From Sphingobium lignivorans (GTDB lineage: Bacteria > Pseudomonadota > Alphaproteobacteria > Sphingomonadales > Sphingomonadaceae), in NCBI RefSeq assembly GCF_014203955.1, contig NZ_JACHKA010000001.1:186001-250000 (forward strand): a DNA stretch of 64,000 nucleotides, in the 5' to 3' direction. The position numbers and the translations under genes are program-made. This document shows, one piece after another, positions 9,835 to 19,255 of this stretch (position 1 is its first letter; the number at the start of each line of letters is the position of its first letter). The notes below the pieces were generated by a model. That model searched no databases. It was not told the DNA's origin and was given only the letters and a program-made list of their open reading frames with translations.

Positions 9835-11937
9835 ATGACGAAGATGGTTGAACGTGCCGGCCTGTCGGTGGCTGCGGATCTGGCGGCCTTCATCGAGACG
9901 CAGGTGCTGCCGGGAACCGACCTTCCCGCCGACGCCTTCTGGGCCGGCACGGCGGGCATCTTCGCGCAATATGCGCCACGCAACCGGGCGCTGCTCGCCA
10001 CGCGCGACAATATGCAGGCCCAGATCGACGCCTGGCACGCCGCGCGCGCCGGCAAGCCGCTGGATCAGGCGGAATATGAGGGCTTCCTGCGCGAGATCGG
10101 TTATCTGGTCCCGGAACCGGCGCCCTTCACCATCGGCACGAAGGATGTCGACGCGGAGCTGGCGGTGCTCGCCGGCCCCCAGCTGGTCGTGCCCGTGCTC
10201 AATGCCCGTTTCCTGCTCAATGCCGCCAATGCGCGCTGGGGCAGCCTGTATGACGCGCTCTACGGCACCGATGCCCTGCCCGGCGCGCCTGCCGGCAAGG
10301 GCTACGATCCCGCGCGGGGGGCGCAGGTCATAGGCTGGGCGAAGGCCTTTCTCGACGAGGCGGTGCCGCTCGCCAGCGGCTCATGGGCGGACTGGACGGG
10401 GCAGGGCGATCCTGATCTCGCCGATCCGACCCAGCTTGCCGGCTGGTCCGGCGACAACATCCTGCTAGCCCATCACGGCCTGCACATCGAGCTGGTGGTC
10501 GACCGCGCCCACCCGATCGGCAAGGATGATCCCGCCGGCATCGCGGACATCCTCCTGGAATCGGCGCTGTCCACCATCGTCGATCTCGAGGATTCGGTGG
10601 CCGCGGTGGATGCCGAGGACAAGGTCGCGGCCTATGCGAACTGGCTCGGCCTGATGAAGGGCGATCTCACCGCGACATTCGAGAAGGGCGGGCACAGCAT
10701 GACTCGCACGCTCGAGGCCGACCGCCGCTACGATGGGCGGGACGGCGAGGAATTGCTGCTCAAGGGGCGCAGCCTGCTGTTCGTGCGCAATGTCGGCCAC
10801 CTCATGACGACGCCGGCGGTGCGGCTGCACGATGGCAGCGAGGCACCGGAAGGCATATTGGACGGCATCGTCACCAGCCTGATCGCCCTGCACGACGTGC
10901 GGGGCCTCGGCACGTTCCGCAACAGCACGACCGGCAGCATCTATATCGTCAAGCCCAAGATGCACGGGCCGGAGGAGTGCGCCTTCACCAACGACCTGTT
11001 CGATGCGATCGAGGATCTTCTGGGCCTCGGCCGACACCAGCTCAAGGTCGGCGTGATGGACGAGGAGCGCCGCACCTCTGCCAATCTCGCGGCCTGCATC
11101 CATGCGGTGAAGGACCGGGTGGTGTTCATCAACACCGGCTTCCTCGACCGCACCGGCGACGAGATCCACACATCGATGCGGGCCGGGCCGATGATCCGCA
11201 AGGGCGACATGAAGACGTCCGACTGGATCAAGGCCTATGAGGACCGCAACGTGCAGATCGGCCTTGCCTGCGGTTTCTCGGGCCGCGCGCAGATCGGCAA
11301 GGGCATGTGGGCAGCGCCCGACCGGATGGCGGACATGCTGGAGCAGAAGATCGGCCACCCGATGACAGGCGCCAACACGGCATGGGTGCCCTCGCCCACC
11401 GCCGCGACGCTCCACGCCACGCATTATCACCGCGTCGACGTGCATGCCCGGCAGGAAGCCCGGGCGAAGGAAGCGCCGGCATCGCTGGGCGCCTTGCTCA
11501 GCATTCCGCTGGCGCATGGCGTCAACTGGTCCGAGCAGGAAGTGCGCGAGGAGCTGGAGAACAATGCGCAGGGCATATTGGGCTATGTCGTGCGCTGGGT
11601 CGATCAGGGCATCGGCTGCTCCAAGGTGCCGGACATCAATGATGTCGGGCTGATGGAGGACCGCGCGACACTGCGCATCTCTTCCCAGCATATCGCCAAC
11701 TGGCTGCTGCACGGCGTGTGCAGCGAGGCGCAGGTCAACGCGGCGTTCGAGAAGATGGCGGCCAAGGTGGATGCCCAGAATGCAGGCGATCCGCTTTACC
11801 GGCCGATGGCGGGCCATCCCGACAGCATCGCGCTGCAGGCGGCGCGCGCGCTGGTGTTCGAGGGCGTGTCACAGCCCAGCGGCTATACCGAGCCTCTGCT
11901 GCATGCCTATCGCGCGAAGGCGAAGGCACAGACCTGA
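9835..11937 (+). CDS. glcB: Malate synthase G
   Basis: This 700-residue enzyme condenses glyoxylate with acetyl-CoA to malate. It matches the monomeric G isoform, which is about 720 residues; the A isoform is about 530. Visible blocks are [16 protein letters not shown] (metal/glyoxylate site), [36 protein letters not shown], the RRTSANL segment, [13 protein letters not shown], and [20 protein letters not shown] in the C-terminal part. A GGGAGAAG site precedes the ATG at 9835. It is probably cotranscribed with glcG. The gene supports growth on C2 compounds through glycolate or the glyoxylate shunt. No isocitrate lyase is in the window. Confidence 0.96.
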   Translation: MTKMVERAGLSVAADLAAFIETQVLPGTDLPADAFWAGTAGIFAQYAPRNRALLATRDNMQAQIDAWHAARAGKPLDQAEYEGFLREIGYLVPEPAPFTIGTKDVDAELAVLAGPQLVVPVLNARFLLNAANARWGSLYDALYGTDALPGAPAGKGYDPARGAQVIGWAKAFLDEAVPLASGSWADWTGQGDPDLADPTQLAGWSGDNILLAHHGLHIELVVDRAHPIGKDDPAGIADILLESALSTIVDLEDSVAAVDAEDKVAAYANWLGLMKGDLTATFEKGGHSMTRTLEADRRYDGRDGEELLLKGRSLLFVRNVGHLMTTPAVRLHDGSEAPEGILDGIVTSLIALHDVRGLGTFRNSTTGSIYIVKPKMHGPEECAFTNDLFDAIEDLLGLGRHQLKVGVMDEERRTSANLAACIHAVKDRVVFINTGFLDRTGDEIHTSMRAGPMIRKGDMKTSDWIKAYEDRNVQIGLACGFSGRAQIGKGMWAAPDRMADMLEQKIGHPMTGANTAWVPSPTAATLHATHYHRVDVHARQEARAKEAPASLGALLSIPLAHGVNWSEQEVREELENNAQGILGYVVRWVDQGIGCSKVPDINDVGLMEDRATLRISSQHIANWLLHGVCSEAQVNAAFEKMAAKVDAQNAGDPLYRPMAGHPDSIALQAARALVFEGVSQPSGYTEPLLHAYRAKAKAQT

Positions 11938-12263
11938 GGTTTACCATGCCGTCCGAAGCGCCGGCGGCTGGCGGCGGCGCGATACGGCGCTTGTCACCAA
12001 TCTAACGATGATTGTCATCGGACAGCCCTCGACCGCACCGCTAGGACAGGCGCACAGCATCTGCCTGCAGGGGGTGGGGACCGAGGCATTCTCCGGGATG
12101 CGCGGGCCGCCAGCGGGTAGCTTGCCGCAGGCAGGTGGGTAGGCCGGCGGCAGGAACGGGCGGCGCACGCAGCGACCCGGTGCGCCGCCCGGCCCCGAGC
12201 GGGCCTTGCCCGGCCTGCGCCGGCATTGTGCCCTTCGCGCGAGCGGATATACCGGGGAACCAG
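11938..12263. other. Intergenic region between glcB and the response regulator
   Basis: In these 326 bases I see no supported gene. The region holds a long GC-rich inverted repeat at 12158-12190 and presumably the promoter of the two-component operon. Open frames crossing it lack family similarity. Confidence 0.5.
12158..12190. repeat. Perfect 11-bp inverted repeat
   Basis: GGGCGGCGCAC and GTGCGCCGCCC flank an 11-base loop. It lies 220 bases after glcB and about 75 bases before the response-regulator start. No T tract follows. It may be a Rho-assisted end of the glcB transcript, an mRNA leader hairpin, or a protein-binding site. Confidence 0.55.
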
Positions 12264-12950
12264 ATGGCCAGCCTGAACATCCTCTATGTCGAAGACGATC
12301 CTCTGGCGGCAAGCGCCGTGCAGGCGCTGGTCACGCAAGGCGGGGACCATCTCGCCTGGGTGCAGTCAGGCCGCGCCGGACTGCAACGCGCCGCAGCGGA
12401 CCGGTTCGACGTCATCATCCTCGACCGGATGCTGCCGGATCTGGACGGCCTCACCATCGTCTCCCGGCTGCGCGCCGCCGGCATCGAGACGCCGGTCCTG
12501 ATGCTCTCGGCGCTCGGGCGCAGCGAGAACCGGATCGAAGGGCTGGACGCGGGCGTGGACGATTATCTGGCCAAGCCATATGAGCCGCAGGAGCTGCTGG
12601 CCCGGGTGAAGGCCCTGCATCGCCGTTCCTCGGGCAAGGTGCATGGCGCCGTCATCATCTACGGCGCGCTTGAATGCCATCTCAAGGCCCGCACTGCCTT
12701 CCGCGCCGGCCGCCACATCGCGCTCAGCCCCCGCGAGTTCGAGCTGTTCCGCTACTTCATGGAAAATGCCGGCGAGACGGTGACCCGCGAGATGCTGCTG
12801 CGGGACGTCTGGAACATGAGCTTCGATCCGCAGACCAATGTCGTCGACGTGAATATCGGCCGCCTGCGCCGCAAGCTGGAGGACGGCTTCACCACGCCGG
12901 CGCTCGAGACGATCTGGGGCGCGGGCTATCGACTGACCGCTTGCGAATGA
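12264..12950 (+). CDS. OmpR/PhoB-family two-component response regulator
   Basis: This is a 228-residue protein. The receiver domain covers about residues 4-118, with acidic pocket EDD near residue 10, phospho-acceptor D54 in VIILDRMLPDLDG, switch serine in LMLSALG and the conserved lysine in DDYLAKPYEPQELLAR. A winged-helix DNA-binding domain covers about 130-225 (LSPREFELFRYFMENAGETV, and VDVNIGRLRRKLEDG). The ATG at 12264 follows GGGGAACC; upstream in-frame sequence is not receiver-like. Its stop overlaps the kinase start (ATGA). Its signal and regulon are unknown. The closest downstream candidates are the coupled lipoprotein and TonB-dependent receptor 1. Confidence 0.93.
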   Translation: MASLNILYVEDDPLAASAVQALVTQGGDHLAWVQSGRAGLQRAAADRFDVIILDRMLPDLDGLTIVSRLRAAGIETPVLMLSALGRSENRIEGLDAGVDDYLAKPYEPQELLARVKALHRRSSGKVHGAVIIYGALECHLKARTAFRAGRHIALSPREFELFRYFMENAGETVTREMLLRDVWNMSFDPQTNVVDVNIGRLRRKLEDGFTTPALETIWGAGYRLTACE

Positions 12951-14302
12951 GGCCGGAGGCGGGCGCCCGGCGGCGCGGATCGATTGTCTGGCGCGTCGCT
13001 GCGGCCTCCCTGCTGATCGCGGGGCTGGCCGTTACGCTGCTGTTCGCTGCGTCCTGGTCCACGCTGCGGCGCGGCACCAGCGAAGCGCTGGCGGCGACCG
13101 TGACCACCGACATTGCCGGCCTGATCGACATCCATGCCAGCGGCGGGGAGCGCGAACTGCTCCGCCGTGTCGCCGATCGCAAGGATGTCGTGAGCCTTGA
13201 GGGGCGGCGGCCCCATTATCTCGTCGCCCGCGCGAACGGAACGCCCCTGGCCGGGGACATTCGCGTCTGGCCGCCCCTGTCCGCCGCATTGTCCGAGCAA
13301 GGCTATGTGACGCTGGCGGGGGGAACACCGGTCTATGCGCGGGCAGCGAAGCTCGGCCCGGACCTCCAGCTGCTCGTCGCGCGGGAATATGCCCAGGATC
13401 GTGAGACGATGCGGCGCCTCACGCACATCTTCCTGGCGGTGGGCGCAGCCATCGTGCTTGGCGTCGGCGCGGTCGCGATGCTCACGGCGCGCGGCCTCGC
13501 GCGGCGGATCGACCATGTGAATGCAAATCTGAGGGCGGCTGCGGAAGGCTATCCGGCCGCGCTCGAAAGCCCCGGTACGCCGCGCGACGAGATTGACGAG
13601 CTGGCCTTGCAGGGCGCGCGGCTGCTGGCCCGGCAAGCCCGGCTCGTGCGCGTGCAGAAGCATGTCTCGGACCATGTCGCACACGAGATCCGCACGCCGC
13701 TGATGCATCTCGACGCCCGGCTCGCCGCCGCGCTCCAGGAGCGGTCCGAACCGGGCGGCAGCGGAACGCTCACCCGATCCCGCGCGGACATCCGCACCAT
13801 CGTCGCCATGCTCGATTCGCTGCTGGACATCGCATCCAACGAAGGGCGGCGGGGCGATCTCGCCGGGCTGTCGGAACTCGACCTCTCCGCCCTCCTCACC
13901 GACGTCGCCGCGCTTTACGAAGGCAGCGTGGAGGAAGCGGGGCTGGCGCTGGAAACCGCCATAGAGCCCGGCGTGACGATGCTCGCGGAGCGCATGCAGA
14001 TCGTCCGCCTCGTCTCCAACCTGCTCGACAACGCGATCAAATATGTGCCGGCCGGCGGCACCGTGCGCCTCGCGCTGACGCATGGCCCGCGCATCATCAT
14101 CGCCGATGACGGGCCGGGCATTCCGCCGGAGGACAGGGCACGGATCTTCGAGCGCTTCGCCCGCAGCGCCGGGCAGGTGTCGCAGCCGGGCCACGGCCTC
14201 GGCCTTGCGCTGGCCCGCGCGATCGCGCAGCGTCACGGACTGGTGCTCCGCCTGGATGAAACCGCGCGAGGCGCCTGCTTTGTGGCGGAGCCGGAGACAT
14301 GA
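12947..14302 (+). CDS. Sensor histidine kinase, partner of the preceding regulator
   Basis: This is a 451-residue class I kinase. It has a first membrane helix at about residues 14-36, a periplasmic sensor loop of about 120 residues, a second membrane helix near 160-182 and a HAMP linker. The dimerisation domain carries phospho-acceptor H246 in DHVAHEIRTPL. The ATPase domain has LLDNAIKYVPAGG (N box, about 359), ADDGPGIPPEDRARIFERF (G1/F) and GHGLGLALARAIA (G2). The start overlaps the regulator stop and the stop overlaps the start of the next lipoprotein gene, so all three are coupled. The short periplasmic loop has no recognised sensor domain, and the stimulus is unknown. Confidence 0.92.
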   Translation: MRPEAGARRRGSIVWRVAAASLLIAGLAVTLLFAASWSTLRRGTSEALAATVTTDIAGLIDIHASGGERELLRRVADRKDVVSLEGRRPHYLVARANGTPLAGDIRVWPPLSAALSEQGYVTLAGGTPVYARAAKLGPDLQLLVAREYAQDRETMRRLTHIFLAVGAAIVLGVGAVAMLTARGLARRIDHVNANLRAAAEGYPAALESPGTPRDEIDELALQGARLLARQARLVRVQKHVSDHVAHEIRTPLMHLDARLAAALQERSEPGGSGTLTRSRADIRTIVAMLDSLLDIASNEGRRGDLAGLSELDLSALLTDVAALYEGSVEEAGLALETAIEPGVTMLAERMQIVRLVSNLLDNAIKYVPAGGTVRLALTHGPRIIIADDGPGIPPEDRARIFERFARSAGQVSQPGHGLGLALARAIAQRHGLVLRLDETARGACFVAEPET

Positions 14303-14904
14303 GGCAGACCACCCTCGCCGCCGTCCTCACAGCAATGCTTGCCTCGCTGACGGCCGGCTGCGCCAGCCCGCAGGCGCGCGGCGCGTCGACTGTCCCATCG
14401 GCACCCGTCACGCGCGCCGACATGGTAGCGCGTCTCCTCGTGGCTGCGGAACAGGCCGCCAATGGGCCCGATCCGCAGCCGCGCAGACTCGCAGAAGCGC
14501 TTGCTGCGCTCGACCGGCTCGGCGCGCGTCCCGCGCCCGGCGCGACGGATAGCCTGACCGATCCTCTCCCCGGCTGGCGCACCAGCGTGCCGGACACGGC
14601 GAGGCCGGCCATGCGGGGGCGGCTGCTCGGCCCCGCCTATCGCCGGGGCCTTCTCGAACCGGGCGCGACGACGACGCTCGCCCAGCTCTTCGATGGTGGG
14701 CGCCAGGCCCGCGTCGCCATCGCCGCCGCGAGCGGCGGACCGCTCGGCATCGCCGTGCTGGACGGCACCGGCAAACCGGTCTGCCCCGTCCGGCAGGGCA
14801 CCGGCAGCCAGTGCAGCTGGGTGCCGCCCTTCAGTGGCCGGCACCACATCAGGCTCAGCAATCCCGGCGCGATGCGCGTGGCTTATTATCTTGTGATAGA
14901 GTGA
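14299..14904 (+). CDS. Predicted lipoprotein coupled to the two-component system
   Basis: This 201-residue protein has a signal peptide ending in a lipobox (LTAGC, C21), so it should be lipidated and face the periplasm. The body is proline/alanine-rich at first. A compact C-terminal part (about 125-201) contains two cysteines (PVCPVRQG and SQCSWVPPFSG) and ends in SNPGAMRVAYYLVIE, suggesting a small beta domain. I do not recognise a family. The four-base overlap with the kinase gene argues that it acts in the same pathway, for instance as an accessory sensor that binds a ligand and contacts the kinase loop. That role is inference from gene order alone. Confidence 0.72.
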   Translation: MRQTTLAAVLTAMLASLTAGCASPQARGASTVPSAPVTRADMVARLLVAAEQAANGPDPQPRRLAEALAALDRLGARPAPGATDSLTDPLPGWRTSVPDTARPAMRGRLLGPAYRRGLLEPGATTTLAQLFDGGRQARVAIAAASGGPLGIAVLDGTGKPVCPVRQGTGSQCSWVPPFSGRHHIRLSNPGAMRVAYYLVIE

Positions 14905-14957
14905 CGAATTCCCAGTAACGCACGGAAAACAGGCTACCAAGCCTGTGGATTTCGTCA
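14902..14957. repeat. Nested inverted repeats at the end of the two-component operon
   Basis: An outer pair, TGACGAA (14902-14908, starting on the lipoprotein stop codon) and TTCGTCA (14951-14957), encloses an inner hairpin ACAGGCT-ACCA-AGCCTGT (14929-14946). No long T run follows. It could end the operon transcript, act in the leader of receptor 1, or bind a regulator. Confidence 0.5.
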
Positions 14958-15130
14958 GGATCGGGGCGCGCGTTCACGCTTCACTCGTGCCGCTTGGCAC
15001 GCGCGAAGTGCATCCGAATTGTTCCCTCCTGGATAAGTTTCCGACGTCGCTTTGGACCACTCAGGCCACGATCCGGATCAGCGCATCTGTCAGCCATCGG
15101 CGCAGCGCACCGGTTCCGTGTCAGGGGAGG

Positions 15131-18100
15131 ATGAAAGTGAATTGGCATAAGCTGGATCGCGCGAGCGTCATGGGAACAAGTGGGAGCTGGGCTTCGACGG
15201 TATCCGCTCTGGCGCTCATGTGTGCCGCTGCGCCTGCGCAGGCACAAGATAACACTGCACCGCAAGCGGCTTCAGAGGGCGAAGATGGGGCGGCCATTCT
15301 GGTAACAGGTACGCGCATCAAGCGCGACGGCTTCAATGAGCCGACGCCAGCCACCGTGATCGGGGCTGATCTGATGGCCAATCTTGGCCAGGTGAACATT
15401 TCAGAGACGCTGCGCGTCATTCCGCAGAACTCGAACTTCCAGTCGGATGCCACGGCAGGCATTACCGCAGGTGCGAATGTCGGTGCATCCTTCGCGAACC
15501 TGCGCGGGCTCAACCCATTCAACGGCACCCGCACACTGACGCTTGTCAATTCCCGACGGTTCATCCCGACCTCCGATGGCGGGGCGATCGATCTCAACGT
15601 CATCCCTTCGGCGATGATCCAGCGCGTGGAAACCGTGACCGGCGGCGCTTCGGCAGCTTATGGTTCCGACGCGATCGCGGGCGTGGTCAATATCATCCTC
15701 GATACGCGCTTCGAGGGTATCAAGGCCCAGGCGGACTATGGCCAGACGACGCGCGGAGACGGCAAGAGCTATCATGCCTCGCTGATGGGCGGCACCAGCT
15801 TCGGCGGCGGGCGCGGCCATATTGTCGCGGGCATCGAGTACCAGAAAAACGAGGGGGTCGGCGACTGCGCGAAAGTGCGTCTCTGGTGCGCGGAGAGCTA
15901 TGACATCTTCACAAATGCCAATTCGATCCTGCCGGGAACGACGGCCCGGACGGGCTACAATATCCCCGGCTCGCCGACTTACGGTCTGCCGCATTACATC
16001 ATCGCGCCCGGCTCCAAGCAGGCCTTCAATGATCCTCGAGGCGTGGTGCGCGACGCGACGGTCACGAATCCCGCCGCCCGCTACAAGCGCTTCAATGATG
16101 AAGGGACCGGCGTCGTCGATTTCGACCCCGGCCGTTTCCTTGGTGCGGCGCTGATCGGACCAAGGCAGGGGGGTGACGGCGCGTCGACTTATGACGACAG
16201 CGACCTGCAGACGCCGCTCAAGCGGTGGGTCGGATATCTGTATGGCGAATATGAGCTGACGGATACCCTCACGCTCCAGACCGAACTGACTTATGCGCAG
16301 CGCATCGCCTCGAATACGAGCTACATCGTCGGTCCGCGTTCCACTTTCTATGTTCAGCCCGACAACCCCTATATCCCGAATGACTTGAGGGCCCTGCTCG
16401 CGGGAACCCGTTTCAGCCTCGGCAAGGATCTGGATGGCGTTCTCACCTCGGAAAACCGGGCTGATGCCAGGGTGTTTCGCGGCCTGATCGGACTATCCGG
16501 ACCGCTGTTCGGCGACTGGACCTGGGATGCCTATTATCAGTACGGTCGCAATAAACGGCACCAGGACCGGACCAACAACCGCGTCAACCAGCCCTTCCAA
16601 TATGCTCTGGATGCCGTTGACGAAGGGCTCGTGACCACTGGCGTTGCCTCCGGCAACATCGTTTGCCGGGAGCTCACACGGGCCAATCCCGATCCGCGCG
16701 CGCAGGGTTGCAAGCCCATGAACCTTTTCGGTCTCGGCAATGTCGATCCCGCCGCACTCGCTTACGCCTACCGGCCCGTGGTTGAGGACTTCATCTACGA
16801 TCAGCACGTCCTTTCGGGTTCTGTGCAGGGTACGGTGTTCGAAGGCTGGGGCGCAGGACCTATCGCGGCAGCCGCGGGTGTCGACTGGCGGTCCGAGGGG
16901 GGCGATGTCACGCACGGGAACATTCCCGATTACAACGACTATGCCTTCACATTCGGCCTCGATTATTCGGGCCAAATCAATGTGCTCGAGGGCTTTGGGG
17001 AGCTGAATGTACCGATCTTCCGCGACTCCGCGATCGGCGATCTCCTCGAGCTGAATGGTGCTGCCCGCTACACGCGCAATCACGCGCGGAACAATGATAG
17101 CAGGGAAAAGAAGACCTCCGAGGCGGTGAGCTGGAAGGTTTCGGCGGTGTACGACATCATTCCGGATATCCGTATCCGGGCTTCACGGTCGCGCGACATC
17201 CGGGCGGCGGGCTTCCGCGAACTTTTCCTGCGCAACGTGCCGACCGAGCCGGGCTCGACGAGCGGCATCGTCAATAACTGGTGGCTCGATCCGGTGGGAC
17301 AGCAGACCGGGAACGACTGGACGCCCATCCTCAATGGCGGCAGCTTTGCGCTGACGCCGGAGAAGGCGGACACCACGACGCTGGGCGTGGTTCTCCAGCC
17401 GAGTTTCATTCCTGGTCTGCGGGTGTCGGCGGACTGGTACCAGATCAAGATCAAGGATGCGGTCACAACGCTGACCGGCCAGCGCATTGTCGACTTCTGC
17501 TTTGATTATGAGCTGTTCTGCAATCGCATCACCTTCGCGACGGCGGACCGGAAGGACGTCAGCTTCATCGATGCCCGTCAGGTCAACCTGGCCAAGATGG
17601 TGCTGCGCGGGTTCGACTTCGAGGTCGACTATCGCATGCGTCTTTCGGACGTCCGATCGGAGTGGGACGGGGCCGTCAGCTTCCGGCTGCTGGCCAACCG
17701 GCAATATGATTTCATCAGCCAGGCCAACCCATCGGTTCCGGAGATCAATTATGCTGGCCAAACCGGCCCGGTCGTCGATGGCGGTGACTTCAACCCATCG
17801 CCGCCGTGGATCTGGAATGCCTTCCTGACCTACGACAATGGCGGATTCAACACGACCTTCTCCTGGCGACGCTATAGCGAGGGCATCTTCAATGTCCTTC
17901 GCACCGGGCCCGAGGACGAAGGCTATGATCCGACGCAGGCGAACAGCATCAGCACGAACCGTGTGAAAGGCGCGAGCTATTTCAATCTGGCGATGACCTA
18001 TCGAATCCCGATGGGCAGTTCGGATACGCGCTTCGTGGAATTGTTCGGCACCGTCGACAATCTGTTCGACCGCAAGCCTCCGGTGGCGCCCGGCGGCGGT

Positions 18101-18190
18101 GGTGGCGCAGGATCGAACTATCCCACCAATCCCGTCTTCTTCGATACGTTCGGATCACGGTGGCGCGCCGGCATCCGCGTTCGCTATTGA
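15131..18190 (+). CDS. TonB-dependent outer-membrane receptor 1
   Basis: This is a 1019-residue receptor. A signal peptide ends near AQAQ (about residue 37). A TonB-box-like segment (AILVTGTRIKRDG) is followed by the plug domain: TPATVIGADLMANLGQVNISE, then FANLRGLNPFNGTRTLTLVN and VETVTGGASAAYGSDAIAGV. The large beta-barrel ends with the GTVDNLFDRKPP motif and terminal VRY. The ATG at 15131 follows a strong GGGGAGG; the open frame reaches 14945 but the upstream part has no signal-peptide character. The plug type resembles sphingomonad receptors for organic substrates rather than classical siderophore receptors, but the ligand is unknown. Receptor 1 follows the two-component operon and is followed by an intrinsic terminator. 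Confidence 0.93.
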   Translation: MKVNWHKLDRASVMGTSGSWASTVSALALMCAAAPAQAQDNTAPQAASEGEDGAAILVTGTRIKRDGFNEPTPATVIGADLMANLGQVNISETLRVIPQNSNFQSDATAGITAGANVGASFANLRGLNPFNGTRTLTLVNSRRFIPTSDGGAIDLNVIPSAMIQRVETVTGGASAAYGSDAIAGVVNIILDTRFEGIKAQADYGQTTRGDGKSYHASLMGGTSFGGGRGHIVAGIEYQKNEGVGDCAKVRLWCAESYDIFTNANSILPGTTARTGYNIPGSPTYGLPHYIIAPGSKQAFNDPRGVVRDATVTNPAARYKRFNDEGTGVVDFDPGRFLGAALIGPRQGGDGASTYDDSDLQTPLKRWVGYLYGEYELTDTLTLQTELTYAQRIASNTSYIVGPRSTFYVQPDNPYIPNDLRALLAGTRFSLGKDLDGVLTSENRADARVFRGLIGLSGPLFGDWTWDAYYQYGRNKRHQDRTNNRVNQPFQYALDAVDEGLVTTGVASGNIVCRELTRANPDPRAQGCKPMNLFGLGNVDPAALAYAYRPVVEDFIYDQHVLSGSVQGTVFEGWGAGPIAAAAGVDWRSEGGDVTHGNIPDYNDYAFTFGLDYSGQINVLEGFGELNVPIFRDSAIGDLLELNGAARYTRNHARNNDSREKKTSEAVSWKVSAVYDIIPDIRIRASRSRDIRAAGFRELFLRNVPTEPGSTSGIVNNWWLDPVGQQTGNDWTPILNGGSFALTPEKADTTTLGVVLQPSFIPGLRVSADWYQIKIKDAVTTLTGQRIVDFCFDYELFCNRITFATADRKDVSFIDARQVNLAKMVLRGFDFEVDYRMRLSDVRSEWDGAVSFRLLANRQYDFISQANPSVPEINYAGQTGPVVDGGDFNPSPPWIWNAFLTYDNGGFNTTFSWRRYSEGIFNVLRTGPEDEGYDPTQANSISTNRVKGASYFNLAMTYRIPMGSSDTRFVELFGTVDNLFDRKPPVAPGGGGGAGSNYPTNPVFFDTFGSRWRAGIRVRY

Positions 18191-18232
18191 TGATGGGTTG
18201 AGGGCATGCAGGCCATGCCCACTCACAATCAG

Positions 18233-18270
18233 GCCGCCGGAGAGTCATGTCCTCCGGCGGCTTTATTTTT
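18233..18270 (+). terminator. Intrinsic terminator of TonB-dependent receptor 1
   Basis: A perfect 10-bp stem (GCCGCCGGAG / CTCCGGCGGC) with a 9-base loop is followed directly by TTTATTTTT. It lies 42 bases after the receptor stop codon, which is textbook placement. Confidence 0.9.
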
Positions 18271-18314
18271 CCTGAGGCTTGTCACACGCCGTGAATGGCC
18301 TCGGATTGGGCTCA

Positions 18315-18491
18315 TCATTGTGACGGTGCAGCTAGGAGGTGTCGGGGCTCTGGCTCAAAATCTGTGGAATGCGAGGACATCGGCGAATTGGCATGCATGC
18401 CACGCAGATGGAGCAGGATCAGGTCCCGCACCGCCGGCTGCGCCACCGATGCGGGTCGAATGTCGAAAGTGTCGGTCATGGGGGCCGTCAT
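18315..18491 (-). pseudogene. Truncated GNAT-type acetyltransferase N-terminus
   Basis: A minus-strand open frame reads MTDTFDIRPASVAQPAVRD from about 18479, then LILLHLRGMHANSPMSS. This resembles the start of GNAT N-acetyltransferases: an IRP strand, then a helix ending in LHLxxMHxxSPxxSxHxLD. The similarity stops after about 40 residues, and a neighbouring frame then hits a stop. The acetyl-CoA-binding motif A is missing, and receptor 1 with its terminator occupies the place where the rest should be. I read it as a decayed fragment. The match is from memory of the family pattern, so confidence is moderate. The remaining bases between 18191 and 18607 show nothing else apart from the terminator. 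Confidence 0.5.
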
Positions 18492-18607
18492 AGCCACGCG
18501 CGCGGGCTCATGGAACTGGCGCCATGACGCCCGAACAGATACGCATGCAGCGCATCGAACGACAGCTTCGCTGCCCGCGGGATGAAGCGCGCATGCGTCT
18601 GCCCCAA

Positions 18608-19255
18608 TCAGAGATGGCCGTAACGTTGATCGAAGAGCGCCATGTCTCCGCGCGCCAGCAAGCGGGCCTGCGCGATCCACTCATCGCGGATGATGCTGCC
18701 CTTGAAGGCACCGAGACTGCCGTCGATCCGTTCGATGTCTTCCGGAAGCCAGCCCGCAATATCCTCGAACCGCTGGACGCCCTGGCTGCGCAGGAGAAGT
18801 TCCAGTTCCGGCCCGATCCCCTTGATCCGCGTAAGATCGTCCGGTGGCAGGAGGGCTTCCACCTCCGGCGCCGCCGGCATCGCCACAAAATCAGCGTCAG
18901 GCGCCTCACCGGCCGATGGCGCGTCCGCGATATTTGCATCATCCTCCTCCGGCCTGCTCGCGGCGATCACCGGGCCAAGCACATCCGCTTCCCCAGTGCT
19001 CGCCGGTTCGGCCATGGTCGGCCGATGGCCGATATCGTTGGCCGGCGCGACAGGCACGGGCGAGTCGACGCCAACCGAGGCCACTGGGTCTGCTGGCGAC
19101 GGGACCGGATCGGCCGGCGCATGCCATGCTCCGTCCGGATCGAACGGGATCAGCTCCACGGCCGCTCGCCGGCCCCAGCTATGCCAGGCGGTGAACAGGC
19201 CGATGGCGAACGACAGGAGCAAGGCCGGCCAGTAATGGAGGACGAGCGCGGTCAC
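18608..19255 (-). CDS. Membrane-anchored helix-hairpin-helix protein
   Basis: This is a 215-residue protein with one N-terminal membrane helix (about residues 4-22, LVLHYWPALLLSFAIGLF). A long proline/alanine/acid-rich linker (about 40-135) leads to a C-terminal helix-hairpin-helix module (about 138-202: LTRIKGIGPELELLL, FEDIAGWLPEDIERID, FKGSIIRDEWIAQAR). The same module occurs at the C-terminus of alphaproteobacterial NuoE proteins. I chose the GTG at 19255 because GGAGG lies six bases upstream and the membrane helix then begins at once; it also overlaps the stop of the upstream microprotein (GTGA). The module may bind DNA or protein, but the function is unknown. It is the last gene of a three-gene overlapping operon. 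Confidence 0.8.
   Translation of the reverse strand: MTALVLHYWPALLLSFAIGLFTAWHSWGRRAAVELIPFDPDGAWHAPADPVPSPADPVASVGVDSPVPVAPANDIGHRPTMAEPASTGEADVLGPVIAASRPEEDDANIADAPSAGEAPDADFVAMPAAPEVEALLPPDDLTRIKGIGPELELLLRSQGVQRFEDIAGWLPEDIERIDGSLGAFKGSIIRDEWIAQARLLARGDMALFDQRYGHL

Noticed and set aside
10465..11817. A 450-codon minus-strand open frame opposite glcB
   Set aside because: It is a shadow of malate synthase G, with no motif or ribosome-binding site.
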